Position numbers and translations under genes: made by a program. This document shows, piece by piece, positions 55,520 through 64,000 of a stretch of DNA of 64,000 bases; position 1 is the first letter of the stretch; every line of letters begins with the position of its first letter. The stretch is from positions 1,408,512 to 1,472,511 of the forward strand of contig KV454013.1 in NCBI GenBank assembly GCA_001661245.1, in the 5' to 3' direction. The notes under the pieces were generated by a model. It worked only from the letters and a program-made list of their open reading frames with translations. It made no database searches and was not told the origin of the DNA. This DNA comes from Pachysolen tannophilus NRRL Y-2460 (Eukaryota > Ascomycota > Pichiomycetes > Alaninales > Pachysolenaceae).

Positions 55520-57826
55520 ATGTTCTCGACTTTTGAAGCTAAAGATTTGGATAAGCTAATTGATTGTAAGAAACTTCCATATATTGTCTCACATAGTCAA
55601 AATCATTTTTCTCAGCAAATAATCAAGGGAGAAAGTTTTGTTGGTTCAACTTCTAGATCTAGATTTGGGTGTTTGTCATGTCGTAAGAAAAAAAAAAGAT
55701 GCGATGAAAAAAAACCTATTTGTTCGAGATGTTCACGTACAAATAATGAATGTCATTGGAAACCACCTGGAACTGAAAGGAAAAATAACGTTACAAGAAG
55801 AAGTTTAACAAATAAGATAGCTGCTATAGAAAGTTTGGTGAATGGACATACAAATACTTTTACAGTTGATATTGGTGGTGGTGCTGGTGGTGGTGCTGGA
55901 CTTGGCGGCCAAGCGGCCGCTGCCGTCACATCAACCACCACGACCACTACTGGAGAATCCACTGGGGCTTCCATTGGAGGAACTATTGGTGCGGAAGGAC
56001 TTGATACAAGCAAAATTACCAATATTGACGTAGGTAATAAAGATTATGTTATCGAAAGCGTTGATTTAATTGATGAATCTGGTTCTTCATCAAGTTCTGT
56101 TAGTTGTATTTCAGATTTTGAAAATAGTAAGCATGAGATAATAAGACATAGCCAAATATTAAGTAATTCTGAGTTTCCAACTCCAACCACTTCATTTTAT
56201 TTAAAAGCATCAGCAAATACTTTACATGAAGATAATGGGAATTTTAGTTTGGATTCAAAATCGATGAACTCACATTACTCTGAATTCAGGTATATATCAA
56301 GTCCAAAATTACAAAAATTACAACCAAGAATTGATGACGGGAAAAAGATTGAGGAATTGGGAAATGACAATGGCAATGACAATGATCATGATAATGATAA
56401 TGACAGTAGATCTGAATCTTTGGTTTCGACATGGCAAAGAGAACTTGAGTTTTTAGATGACGAGTTCCATGACAATGGCCATCGTATTAATAGTATATTC
56501 CACCAAGAATCGATGAAACTATACATGAATCCTTCTTATAGTTTATTTCAAAATTTAAATCAAGAAGCATTATTATATTTAGATCATTACAAGACATGTG
56601 TTGCCACCACTGTATCGGTTGCACCTGATGAATCCAATTATTTTCTTAAATATTATCTTCCATTGGCTGAAATTGACAAGTCTGTATTGTATGGTATTAT
56701 TGGATGGGGTGGAATGTTTTTATCGGGATCAAAGGATAATTCAGGATTTAAATATTATATGCAAAAATCAATAGAATCCACAGAATTAAAAATCTCACAT
56801 GGATTGGATAAATTGAATAAGATGGATATCTTGTCAATGCTTACTTCTTTAACGATTCATTGTGCTGCTGAGATTTGTATAGGTGATGTGAAAGAATGGT
56901 TTATTCATTTTAAAAAAATATATGATATTATCTTGCAAAAATATGGAGATTTAACAAAATTACTTTTAGAATTTGATAATTGTAATGAAGTTAGATGGTT
57001 AGTATCAAATTTTTTATATCATGATGTCTTAACCAATGTTGGAGTTAAAAAGGGTACATTTTTTTCACATAGTGAGTATCAATTAGCATTAAAAAATAAT
57101 GATTCTCTGGGTATAATGGATACTGATTATGGTTCAGACCCATTACAAGGATGTGTTAAACCATTATATATGATTATTGGTGAGATTGTAAATGCATCTG
57201 TGGATTTAAAAGAAGAAGATTTACAATTGACAAAATTGGAGAAACAAGTTGTTTCGAACTTAACGATACCAGAAAATCAGGATTATAGGTTTTTAAATTT
57301 TAATCATAGATTATTAAGACAGCAAAGATTAAATCATAGTCAGAAAATCCAAGCTGTATTTACAAGTTTAGAATCCAAGATCCTCAATTCCAAGCCCAAT
57401 GCTGTGGCATTACTATACCTCAAGACAGATCAAGAACTAGAGTTAAATTTAACTTTATTCGAATTATACCAATTAACTGCAAGACTTTATTTACACATGC
57501 TCATCTTGAAAACTCCAGCAAACAACCCTCAAGTACAACAAATCGTCTTCAATTTAAACACAAGCTTAGACATCCTCATCGGATCAAAACTACAAACAAC
57601 CCTCTGCCTCCCTTTTTTAATCGGCGGCCTCAACTGTGTCTCCGAGATCGATAGGTTGGTAATGAGTAAAAGATTGCAAAAACTTACCACAACTTTCCCA
57701 GTGAAAAATTTGGTCAGAGTATGGGAAGTCTTGAACAAATCATGGGAACTAAACAAAGACGGATCACAATGCATAAACTGGATACAAATCACCGATGAGT
57801 TGGACTGGGACTTGTGTCTGGCATAA
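55520..57826 (+). CDS. Zn2Cys6 transcription factor with fungal_trans_2-like domain
   Basis: 768 residues from ATG (MFSTFEAKDL); a TTG six codons upstream is rejected. The zinc cluster has Cys 51, 54, 61, 68, 71 and 78 (spacing 2-6-6-2-6) in FGCLSCRKKKKRCDEKKPICSR, led by SRSR and followed by WKPPGTERK. Residues 110-150 are a Gly/Ala/Thr-rich linker. The part from about 350 on (ESMKLYMNPSYSLF, LDHYKTCVATTVSVAPDESNYFLKYYLPLA, VLYGIIGWGGMFLSG, CAAEICIGDVKEWFIHFKK) looks like the Uga3/Lys14-type regulatory domain, with LPFLIGGLNCVS near the end. The target is not known. The GC content of its last 250 bases rises slightly compared with the rest of the gene. Confidence 0.85.
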   Translation: MFSTFEAKDLDKLIDCKKLPYIVSHSQNHFSQQIIKGESFVGSTSRSRFGCLSCRKKKKRCDEKKPICSRCSRTNNECHWKPPGTERKNNVTRRSLTNKIAAIESLVNGHTNTFTVDIGGGAGGGAGLGGQAAAAVTSTTTTTTGESTGASIGGTIGAEGLDTSKITNIDVGNKDYVIESVDLIDESGSSSSSVSCISDFENSKHEIIRHSQILSNSEFPTPTTSFYLKASANTLHEDNGNFSLDSKSMNSHYSEFRYISSPKLQKLQPRIDDGKKIEELGNDNGNDNDHDNDNDSRSESLVSTWQRELEFLDDEFHDNGHRINSIFHQESMKLYMNPSYSLFQNLNQEALLYLDHYKTCVATTVSVAPDESNYFLKYYLPLAEIDKSVLYGIIGWGGMFLSGSKDNSGFKYYMQKSIESTELKISHGLDKLNKMDILSMLTSLTIHCAAEICIGDVKEWFIHFKKIYDIILQKYGDLTKLLLEFDNCNEVRWLVSNFLYHDVLTNVGVKKGTFFSHSEYQLALKNNDSLGIMDTDYGSDPLQGCVKPLYMIIGEIVNASVDLKEEDLQLTKLEKQVVSNLTIPENQDYRFLNFNHRLLRQQRLNHSQKIQAVFTSLESKILNSKPNAVALLYLKTDQELELNLTLFELYQLTARLYLHMLILKTPANNPQVQQIVFNLNTSLDILIGSKLQTTLCLPFLIGGLNCVSEIDRLVMSKRLQKLTTTFPVKNLVRVWEVLNKSWELNKDGSQCINWIQITDELDWDLCLA

Positions 57827-58397
57827 CTTTCTCCTCCTCCTCCTCCTCCTCCTCCTCCTTCTCCTTCTCCAACTTTTTCTTCTTCTTCAAACATCATCTT
57901 CTCCAATCCTCTTGACATTTTCATTTTGTCCGCACATTCATATGCATATAAACATGCATACAATTATGCGTCGTATATGCACAATTATGCAACTCGAGTA
58001 TCGTTCTCGTATAGCAGAAAAATTTTCATTTTTATACGACGAAAAAAGAAAAAATTGCTTTGGAAAAATGTTGTAGCGCGTATAGAATAATAGTAATAAC
58101 AAGGAAATAAATATAATTTATATAAATATATAATTATATATATATTTAATTAGAGAGTGGGAAATATTGATTTATAAATTGTTCAGTATTTGAAAAATAA
58201 AAAATGAAAAAAATTACACCAAATTACTCCCAACAATCTCTCAATCTAAAAACAAAAAAAAGAAAAAAAAATCTAAAGAAATTAAATCAATTAAACAACT
58301 GTCCACTTCAATCTCAAAAACGACAGTTTTTCATTTTTTATATTGTAATTTTAAAGAAATATTTTCATTGTTGAAAAAAAGGTATTATTAATTAAAA
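57827..58397. other. Intergenic: 3' UTR and ERG25 promoter
   Basis: About 570 bases, no gene. It begins with a 44-base pure pyrimidine tract (57827-57870, mostly CTC repeats), then three TCGTATA cores (57971-58039), AT microsatellites (58110-58150) and A-runs to the ERG25 start. Confidence 0.6.
57971..58039. promoter_or_regulatory. Three sterol-response cores before ERG25
   Basis: TCGTATA at 57971-57977 and 58007-58013, and its complement TATACGA at 58033-58039. This heptamer is the Upc2/Ecm22 sterol regulatory element of budding yeasts. The sites lie about 360-430 bases before the ERG25 start, a known Upc2 target. Confidence 0.65.
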
Positions 58398-59333
58398 ATG
58401 AGTGGTACTTTGAGTACAGTTTTCCAGAATTCAACGCTTCATCATTCGGCGGTTGGGTCAGGTTTTATTGAAACTTTTAATAATCTTAAGGCGGTTAAGG
58501 ATTTGAATGTTTTAGAGAAATTATGGGCTTCATATTATATATGGATAGGTAATGATATTTTCGCTACGGGATTATTATTTTTCACATTACATGAATTTAT
58601 GTATTTTGGTAGATGTTTACCTTGGTATATAATTGATAGGGTACCATTTTTTAGAAGGTGGAAGATTCAAGATACCAAATTACCTTCTGATAAAGAACAA
58701 TGGGAATGTTTAAAATCTGTATTAACATCTCATTTTTTAGTTGAACTGTTTCCAATTTGGTTTTTCCATCCTTTATGTGAACATATTGGTATTAGTTATT
58801 CTGTTCCTTTCCCTAATTGGTTTGATATTTTTTTACAAATTTCTGTTTTTTTCTTTTTTGAAGATGCATGGCATTATTGGTTTCATAGAGGTTTACATCA
58901 TGGTGTTTTTTATAAATATATTCATAAACAACATCATAGATATGCGGCTCCGTTTGGATTGGCTGCAGAGTACGCACATCCAATAGAAGTGATGCTCTTG
59001 GGTTTTGGAACAGTGGGGATCCCAATCATTTGGTGCTTACTTACTAAAAATTTACACCTTTTCACCATTTGTATATGGATCACTTTAAGATTATTCCAAG
59101 CTGTTGATGCTCATTCGGGTTACGAGTTCCCAATCTCGTTGCACCATTTCCTACCATTCTGGGCAGGCGCAGAGCACCACGATGAACATCATCACCATTT
59201 CATAGGTAACTATGCTTCAAGTTTTAGATTTTGGGATTTCGTCTTGGATACAGAAGCAGGATTAACTGCAAAACAATCCAGAGAAAAAAAAATGAAATCA
59301 AGTGCTGAAAAAAAGGCAAAAAAGCAAATCTAA
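58398..59333 (+). CDS. ERG25: C-4 methylsterol monooxygenase
   Basis: 311 residues. It is an ER membrane di-iron enzyme that oxidises the C-4 methyl groups of 4,4-dimethylzymosterol in ergosterol synthesis, working with Erg26 and Erg27. The three His boxes are clear: [10 protein letters not shown] (159-168), HKQHH (176-180) and EHHDEHHHH (259-267). Several hydrophobic segments flank them (about 50-70, 145-155, 200-232). The C-terminal KKAKKQI is Lys-rich and fits ER retrieval. The sequence follows S. cerevisiae Erg25 along its whole length ([32 protein letters not shown]). The promoter carries three sterol-response cores, so induction on sterol depletion or azole exposure is expected. Confidence 0.97.
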   Translation: MSGTLSTVFQNSTLHHSAVGSGFIETFNNLKAVKDLNVLEKLWASYYIWIGNDIFATGLLFFTLHEFMYFGRCLPWYIIDRVPFFRRWKIQDTKLPSDKEQWECLKSVLTSHFLVELFPIWFFHPLCEHIGISYSVPFPNWFDIFLQISVFFFFEDAWHYWFHRGLHHGVFYKYIHKQHHRYAAPFGLAAEYAHPIEVMLLGFGTVGIPIIWCLLTKNLHLFTICIWITLRLFQAVDAHSGYEFPISLHHFLPFWAGAEHHDEHHHHFIGNYASSFRFWDFVLDTEAGLTAKQSREKKMKSSAEKKAKKQI

Positions 59334-59622
59334 ACATTTTCTACATATTCATTTCATTTTAAATTTCATTTCATTTCTTTTCTTTATTAATTAAAATAAA
59401 TTTTTATCATTTTCATTATCATCATCATCGTCATCATCTTTATATGTAATTGTAATTGTAATTGGGCCATATTTGCACTATTAGGACTTTGAGGTAATAA
59501 TATTTTTTCTAAAAAATAAAATACCTATTTAAAAAATCAACAAAAATTGTATATGAAGTAAATAAATATTTATTATCTTTATTATTTATTTTCTGAAGTT
59601 GAATTGAATCACTTAATCAAAG

Positions 59623-60321
59623 ATGTCTGTTGAATACGTAAAGAATGCTCATAAGATCTTGTGTATTGGTCGGAACTATGTTGCTCATATTAAGGAATTG
59701 AATAATCAAAAACCTGCACAACCTTTTTTTTTCTTGAAACCTTCATCATCAATTTTATTACCAAAGCAAGGTCCTGTCTTGGTTCCTAAAGGTGTTGTTG
59801 TTCATCATGAAGTAGAATTGGCTTTCATATTAGGTAAGACTTTACAAAATTTGGATCCTAAAAAATTCACTCATACCGATGCTTTAGATGCTATAGATGG
59901 TTATGCATTGGCAATTGATTTTACTGCTAGAAATGTTCAAGATGAAGCGAAAAAAAAAGGTTTACCTTGGTCAATTGGTAAAGGTTTTGATACTTTTTTA
60001 CCATTATCAAATTTTATTCATAAGGACAAGATTCCTGATCCTTATAACGTTAATTTGAAATTTAGTGTTAATGGTGATGTAAAACAAAATGATATGACAA
60101 ATTTGATGATTTTCCCAATCCATAAAATCTTAAGTACAATGTCATCGATTATGACTTTAGAAAAAGGTGATATTATCCTTACTGGTACCCCTAAAGGAGT
60201 CAGTGCAATTAAACCAGGAGATCATGTAAAAGCAGAGATCTCAGTTGATGGTAACGTCTTGGAAACTATAGAAGCCGATGTGGAACAGAAACCTGGTCCT
60301 TATGAATATAAGGAAACATGA
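59623..60321 (+). CDS. FMP41: FAH-family protein, Fmp41-like
   Basis: 232 residues. It belongs to the fumarylacetoacetate hydrolase fold family and is of the FAHD1/Fmp41 size. The metal site is intact: E63 and E65 in HHEVELAF and D99 in ALAIDFTARNVQD. Other family marks are LCIGRNYVAHIKELN, PFFFLKPSSS, GKGFDTFLPL, and GDIILTGTPKGV near the end. Relatives act as acylpyruvate hydrolases, oxaloacetate decarboxylases or oxaloacetate tautomerases in mitochondria. The N-terminus has no strong presequence, so mitochondrial location rests on the family. Converges with DCD1, only 104 bases apart. Confidence 0.88.
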   Translation: MSVEYVKNAHKILCIGRNYVAHIKELNNQKPAQPFFFLKPSSSILLPKQGPVLVPKGVVVHHEVELAFILGKTLQNLDPKKFTHTDALDAIDGYALAIDFTARNVQDEAKKKGLPWSIGKGFDTFLPLSNFIHKDKIPDPYNVNLKFSVNGDVKQNDMTNLMIFPIHKILSTMSSIMTLEKGDIILTGTPKGVSAIKPGDHVKAEISVDGNVLETIEADVEQKPGPYEYKET

Positions 60322-60425
60322 GTTTTTTATTTATACAAATTTCTATATATTTATATATATGTATATTTTTATTTTTATTTTTTATTTTTTTTCAATGTGT
60401 TTAAAGTCTATATTACCACCATTTT

Positions 60426-61346
60426 TTAGTCTTGATATCTTCTTAATAGAACGTTGGATTGGTCAAATAATGATTTGGATTGCTGGTCAAATTTGTACTC
60501 TTTCTTATAAACAACTTCTCTAATTCCGCACTGGATAATTTTAATAGTACATTGCAAACAGGGACATGTATCACAGTATAAGGTAGATCCGTTCAGCTTA
60601 TTACTATACAACAAGGCATTCTCCTCGGCATGAAGACATAAACAGTTGGAATCAGGTAATTCTCTATTGCAACGCTCACATCCTCCTTCATTACAATTTT
60701 TTAAATTTCTAGGTGTACCGTTATAACCAGTAGCAATAACTCTATTATCCTTCACAATAACACATCCAACACGTCTCTTCATACAATTAGATCTCCTGGA
60801 TGCTAAATCTGCTAATGACATGAAATAATTATCCCAATTAGGTCTTAATCGAGTCGATTTTAATAAATTTAACTCTGAAAGTTTTTGATAAAATTGTTCA
60901 ACTTGAATAGTACTATTGATTATCTTAAAATCAGAATTTTTAAAAATAATTTCCAATTCCAACAAGAAATGATCCGAGCTTTCTATAAATTTGACAAGTG
61001 GGAATTCATCCTTGGTTAACTCATGTTTCAAAATATACCTTTCATATCTTCGTGCTACTGGAGCATCTACTGTAACATGTAAGAAAAAGGGCCTGATAGA
61101 TACTTCACTCAAGAATTCATGATCATCCAAATGAGTAATAACAAAATTTTCTTTCCAATTCTTGGTCACATGTATGATCAACAGATTATAATCATCAAAT
61201 ATCAAATCTTTCTTCAACAGTTGATTCAAATTATTACTTTCGTCATTTTCTCTCTTATAGTCAATATACTTGAACCCACAATATGTCAAGTACCTAGCAA
61301 CTTCCGTCTTCCCACTGCTCAACGTCCCAGAAATCCCAATAAACAT
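60426..61346 (-). CDS. DCD1: Deoxycytidylate deaminase
   Basis: 306 residues from ATG (MFIGISGTLSSGKTE); an in-frame GTG eight codons upstream is rejected. It deaminates dCMP to dUMP, feeding thymidylate synthesis. The zinc-dependent deaminase domain in the C-terminal half has RRSNCMKRRVGCVIV, TGYNGTP, the HAEENAL motif (His ligand plus proton-shuttling Glu) and TCPCLQC with two Cys ligands. The N-terminal half carries a P-loop-like GTLSSGKT, as in other fungal Dcd1 proteins, of unknown use. Length matches S. cerevisiae Dcd1 (312). Confidence 0.95.
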   Translation of the reverse strand: MFIGISGTLSSGKTEVARYLTYCGFKYIDYKRENDESNNLNQLLKKDLIFDDYNLLIIHVTKNWKENFVITHLDDHEFLSEVSIRPFFLHVTVDAPVARRYERYILKHELTKDEFPLVKFIESSDHFLLELEIIFKNSDFKIINSTIQVEQFYQKLSELNLLKSTRLRPNWDNYFMSLADLASRRSNCMKRRVGCVIVKDNRVIATGYNGTPRNLKNCNEGGCERCNRELPDSNCLCLHAEENALLYSNKLNGSTLYCDTCPCLQCTIKIIQCGIREVVYKKEYKFDQQSKSLFDQSNVLLRRYQD

Positions 61347-61518
61347 TCCTTCTTTCCAGTTATTCCCCACGGTTAAAACTCGTATTTAATATTTGTATTA
61401 CTTTGTGTATATATCAAACGTGTATTTTTTTATTTAATTATTTAATTATTTATTTACCTTTTTTATATCTTGTATTTTAATATATTTAAAAAGCCATCAT
61501 CTAATCCAAGTGATAATA

Positions 61519-63636
61519 ATGACAAAAGATATAGCGATCACAAGGTCAGTGGTAACCAATCAGCTGAATCCCATTGACTGGTCTTTGGATTCAAAAATAA
61601 CAGTGGTAATTGCCAATCAGCCATTTTTCTATATAATAGACAATTCATTTAAACCCAACAAGGTTCTTATCAACAATTTAGAGAATAGTTTGATAAATAT
61701 AGTCGGTTATAACGAATCATTACAGATAACGCAGACCTCGGTTGAGAATAATGTACAATTGCTGAGTTGGAATTTCAAGTGTCAACTTGGTCTTTTGCTA
61801 AACAATTTAAATTTATTTATACTGAATAATAGATTTATCGTTAATAATGATGATTTTATAAATGTTAACAATTTTTTAAAAAATTACTACAAGATTGATT
61901 GTTCCTTGATAATTAAGAATTGTGATTTGTTGAAATTGAGAATTCATTCTTTCAGTTGGTCAAAAGATTTGCTTAGTTCGAAATTGGAAGTACCTTTATA
62001 TTTAAGTATTGCAACTGAAGATGGAAGTATAGTTATATTACAATCAAATAGTACTGGTCAGTTAACCGTCAATTCTATTTTCAAAACTCCAAATGGATGG
62101 GCCAATGCTTTGAGCTGGTCACCTTGGTCTTATAATGATAAAACAAAAGACTACGTTTCATATTTATTAATAATTTTGAAAGATAATTCAACTTATTTGA
62201 AAAAAATTATTTTAAAAGAAACAATTATAGTTGATGGTGATTTGATTCAATTAAAACTGGAATCAAATTTTTCTATTTCAAATTTCAAATGGTCATGTAT
62301 TGGAAATAAATCAATTTTGTCAGTGGTTTCTACGAATCTATTGCAAGTTTTCACAATAGATAACAATAGTAACAATGTAACTGAAAATGAAATCAAATTG
62401 GGTAGTTTTTATTCAATATCAAATATTTTACATATTAAAAGCGACAAAAACCTCATTATTGTTATGACGAATAGTTTTAACTTATTATTTGTTTTTAGAT
62501 ACGCTATTAACAAACCGTCATTGATACTCAAGTATATGGTAAACTATAATAATTTAAAAGAATTGGAAAAAATTCAAGATGAGGAAATAATTTTGAGATA
62601 TTTTATCAAGAAATTGATAAGAGTATTGAAAATTAATTCCAACAGCAACTTGATTTCAATTAGAGGCTTATCGATAGATGGCTTGAACAATTTACTTCTG
62701 TTTTCCTATGTGTTAAACGATAAATTAGTTCCATCTGATTTAAAAGCTCCTCTCAACTTGAGTTTTAAAACTTGTGTCTTACCAATTTTCAATCACATTG
62801 ATTTTACTGATGAAGTTAAGTTATCTAAATTTTTTTATAATATAATTGAGGAATACAATTTCTTTAAAGTTAACCCAATGTTGTTATTAAAGGAAATTGA
62901 GGTTTTCTGTGATAGTAAAAAAATAGATGACCAACTACTTGTACAGAAATTATCAGACAGGTTTAATGATGATTTAAAGTTGACGTTCAGTGATGTCAGA
63001 TTAGATAAAAATTCATTATCCAATTCATTACATATAAATTTAATTCAATTGAACGATAAGGCTATTCAAAAATTACAAATTGCATCCAGTTTATTTAAAG
63101 ATAATGACTCATTGATAAAGAATGATTTTTTCAAAAATCCTGATTTTAAAATCTTAAGATTGATTATCACAGTAGTGATACTGTTTGTAAACAATTCAAC
63201 AAATAAAAAAAAATTGATTACAACACCTTTGGATGAGGCTCTTTATGAGTCGTACAACTATTTTCTCAACCCTAATGAGAATAACATTTCAAAAGAGATG
63301 ATGATAAAGCAAGAAAATAATGGTGGGTCAGAAGGTAAAGTAATATCGATCACGAATAAAGATTTGAAAATAACAGAGGTTTTCAATCTTGAATCATTAA
63401 ATTTACATTCAATTCAATCATTGAATAACAACATCTTGTGGAAAAGATGTTGTCTCACATTGTTGCCAATAATGGATACTGGCTCTATAACGTGTGGTAA
63501 TTGTTCCAAAACCTGTATTAATATTAAAAATTTGTGCAATTATAGTATTGATGAAAATTCGTCTTTAACTAGAGAAATTTTGAACTTCTTCCATAGTTGG
63601 TGTGCATTCTGTGGTAATAGATTAAATCAAAATTGA
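61519..63636 (+). CDS. TFC8: TFIIIC subunit with C-terminal zinc finger (probably Tfc8)
   Basis: 705 residues from ATG (MTKDIAITRS); a GTG three codons upstream is rejected. The first 400 residues are beta-rich with repeats like LNPIDWSLDSKITVVIA, QLLSWNFKCQLGLLL and HSFSWSKDLLSS, fitting a WD-type propeller as in the TFIIIC delta-type N-terminal domain. The end (about 635-705) has CCLTLLPIMDTGSITCGNCSK and HSWCAFCGNRL, two CxxC pairs plus extra Cys typical of the TFIIIC zinc finger. The human relative is TFIIIC90 and the S. cerevisiae one Tfc8, part of the complex that binds tRNA gene B-boxes and recruits TFIIIB. The family is diverged and the call is from motifs, so other TFIIIC subunits remain possible. 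Confidence 0.6.
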   Translation: MTKDIAITRSVVTNQLNPIDWSLDSKITVVIANQPFFYIIDNSFKPNKVLINNLENSLINIVGYNESLQITQTSVENNVQLLSWNFKCQLGLLLNNLNLFILNNRFIVNNDDFINVNNFLKNYYKIDCSLIIKNCDLLKLRIHSFSWSKDLLSSKLEVPLYLSIATEDGSIVILQSNSTGQLTVNSIFKTPNGWANALSWSPWSYNDKTKDYVSYLLIILKDNSTYLKKIILKETIIVDGDLIQLKLESNFSISNFKWSCIGNKSILSVVSTNLLQVFTIDNNSNNVTENEIKLGSFYSISNILHIKSDKNLIIVMTNSFNLLFVFRYAINKPSLILKYMVNYNNLKELEKIQDEEIILRYFIKKLIRVLKINSNSNLISIRGLSIDGLNNLLLFSYVLNDKLVPSDLKAPLNLSFKTCVLPIFNHIDFTDEVKLSKFFYNIIEEYNFFKVNPMLLLKEIEVFCDSKKIDDQLLVQKLSDRFNDDLKLTFSDVRLDKNSLSNSLHINLIQLNDKAIQKLQIASSLFKDNDSLIKNDFFKNPDFKILRLIITVVILFVNNSTNKKKLITTPLDEALYESYNYFLNPNENNISKEMMIKQENNGGSEGKVISITNKDLKITEVFNLESLNLHSIQSLNNNILWKRCCLTLLPIMDTGSITCGNCSKTCINIKNLCNYSIDENSSLTREILNFFHSWCAFCGNRLNQN

Positions 63637-63816
63637 ACCTGAATATATAGAAGCCTAATATAATAGAACTTTTTCAACTTAAGTGACAATTTATTGAAAC
63701 AAACGCAAAACCAAATAAACAATTAACGAAAACTATATATTAAAATAGAAAAAAAAAGGAAACTTTTTATTATCAAAAAAAAAAAAAGAAAGAAAAGAAA
63801 GAAGAAAAAGTTTCAA

Positions 63817-64000
63817 TTATTCGTCTCTAGTTCTTGGTTTCTTCTTGGCTGCTTCTTCTTCTTTTTCTTTTTCAATTTCCTTAACTACATCAGCAATTTC
63901 TTCATTTGATAACTTGAGGATTTTACCAGGTTTCATAACACTAATTTCAATATTCTTAGCACCTGTTTGAACAACTTCTAACAAAGCCTTAATTGTCAAT
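63817..64000 (-). CDS. PRE6: 20S proteasome subunit alpha-4, 3' end only
   Basis: Partial: the gene runs off the right edge. The last 60 or so residues are seen. The segment [19 protein letters not shown] is nearly identical to the end of S. cerevisiae Pre6 ([19 protein letters not shown]). It is followed by [19 protein letters not shown] and a basic end KKKPRTRDE. Alpha-4 is a structural ring subunit of the 20S core. Converges with the TFIIIC gene 180 bases away. Confidence 0.9.
   Translation of the reverse strand, partial: LTIKALLEVVQTGAKNIEISVMKPGKILKLSNEEIADVVKEIEKEKEEEAAKKKPRTRDE

Noticed and set aside
1-64000. tRNA genes, LTRs, transposons, CRISPR arrays
   Set aside because: I looked for T-arm motifs (GGTTCGAATC-like) on both strands, long terminal repeats and transposase or reverse transcriptase motifs, and saw none. 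Without a scan this is not proof of absence.

Overview
The window is a 64 kb stretch of nuclear DNA from an ascomycete (budding) yeast. It is very AT-rich, with compact, mostly intronless genes and long poly-A/poly-T and AT microsatellites between them. It also has asparagine- and glutamine-rich regulators, and short introns near the 5' ends of three genes with yeast-type donors and TACTAAC-like branch points. Protein families match the Candida/Debaryomyces part of Saccharomycotina. CTG codons are rare. Where I could judge them they sit at positions where serine fits better than leucine, and six lie in a serine-rich repeat of the Sec7 gene. This points to the CUG-Ser clade, but it is an inference. 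I found no tRNA, rRNA, CRISPR, transposon, LTR element or virus relic.

Layout. 1-14 kb: an Asn/Ser-rich orphan protein, EXO5 (mitochondrial exonuclease V), CNE1 (calnexin), ORC4 with a long N-terminal extension, and a membrane-anchored PNGase A-like protein. 14-25 kb: a zinc-cluster regulator, PMT2 (O-mannosyltransferase), a kinesin-5 and PRX1 (1-Cys peroxiredoxin). 25-36.5 kb: a Leu3-type regulator, RAD51, a Yel1-type Sec7 Arf-GEF and a DUF3445 protein. 36.5-46 kb: CDC6, PUP3 (spliced), CMC2 (spliced), MTC1, FMP46 (spliced), NIT2 and YTP1. 46-64 kb: KEX2, an MRP/YBT1-type ABC transporter, another zinc-cluster regulator, ERG25, FMP41, DCD1, a TFIIIC subunit (probably TFC8) and the 3' end of PRE6.

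The genes are a normal chromosomal mix. Themes recur by chance: replication and repair (ORC4, CDC6, RAD51, EXO5, DCD1), the secretory pathway (CNE1, PMT2, KEX2, PNGase A-like, YEL1), mitochondrial upkeep (PRX1, CMC2, FMP46, FMP41) and two 20S proteasome subunits (PUP3, PRE6). Several promoters carry readable control sites: MluI boxes and an Mcm1 early-cell-cycle box at CDC6, an MluI box at RAD51, three sterol-response cores before ERG25 and a UPRE-2-like site before CNE1.

Most unusual are non-coding patterns. There is an 85-base run of nine A-tracts phased at about 10.6 bases (curved DNA) between PRX1 and the Leu3-type gene. Two distant intergenic regions are dense in TGTCA/TGACA cores and share an identical 13-mer. 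A cluster of TGCGTACGCA-like motifs lies between CDC6 and PUP3. Among coding oddities, PUP3 has an atypical hydrophobic C-terminus. Many reading frames can be extended upstream from non-ATG codons; I chose the ATG start in each case.
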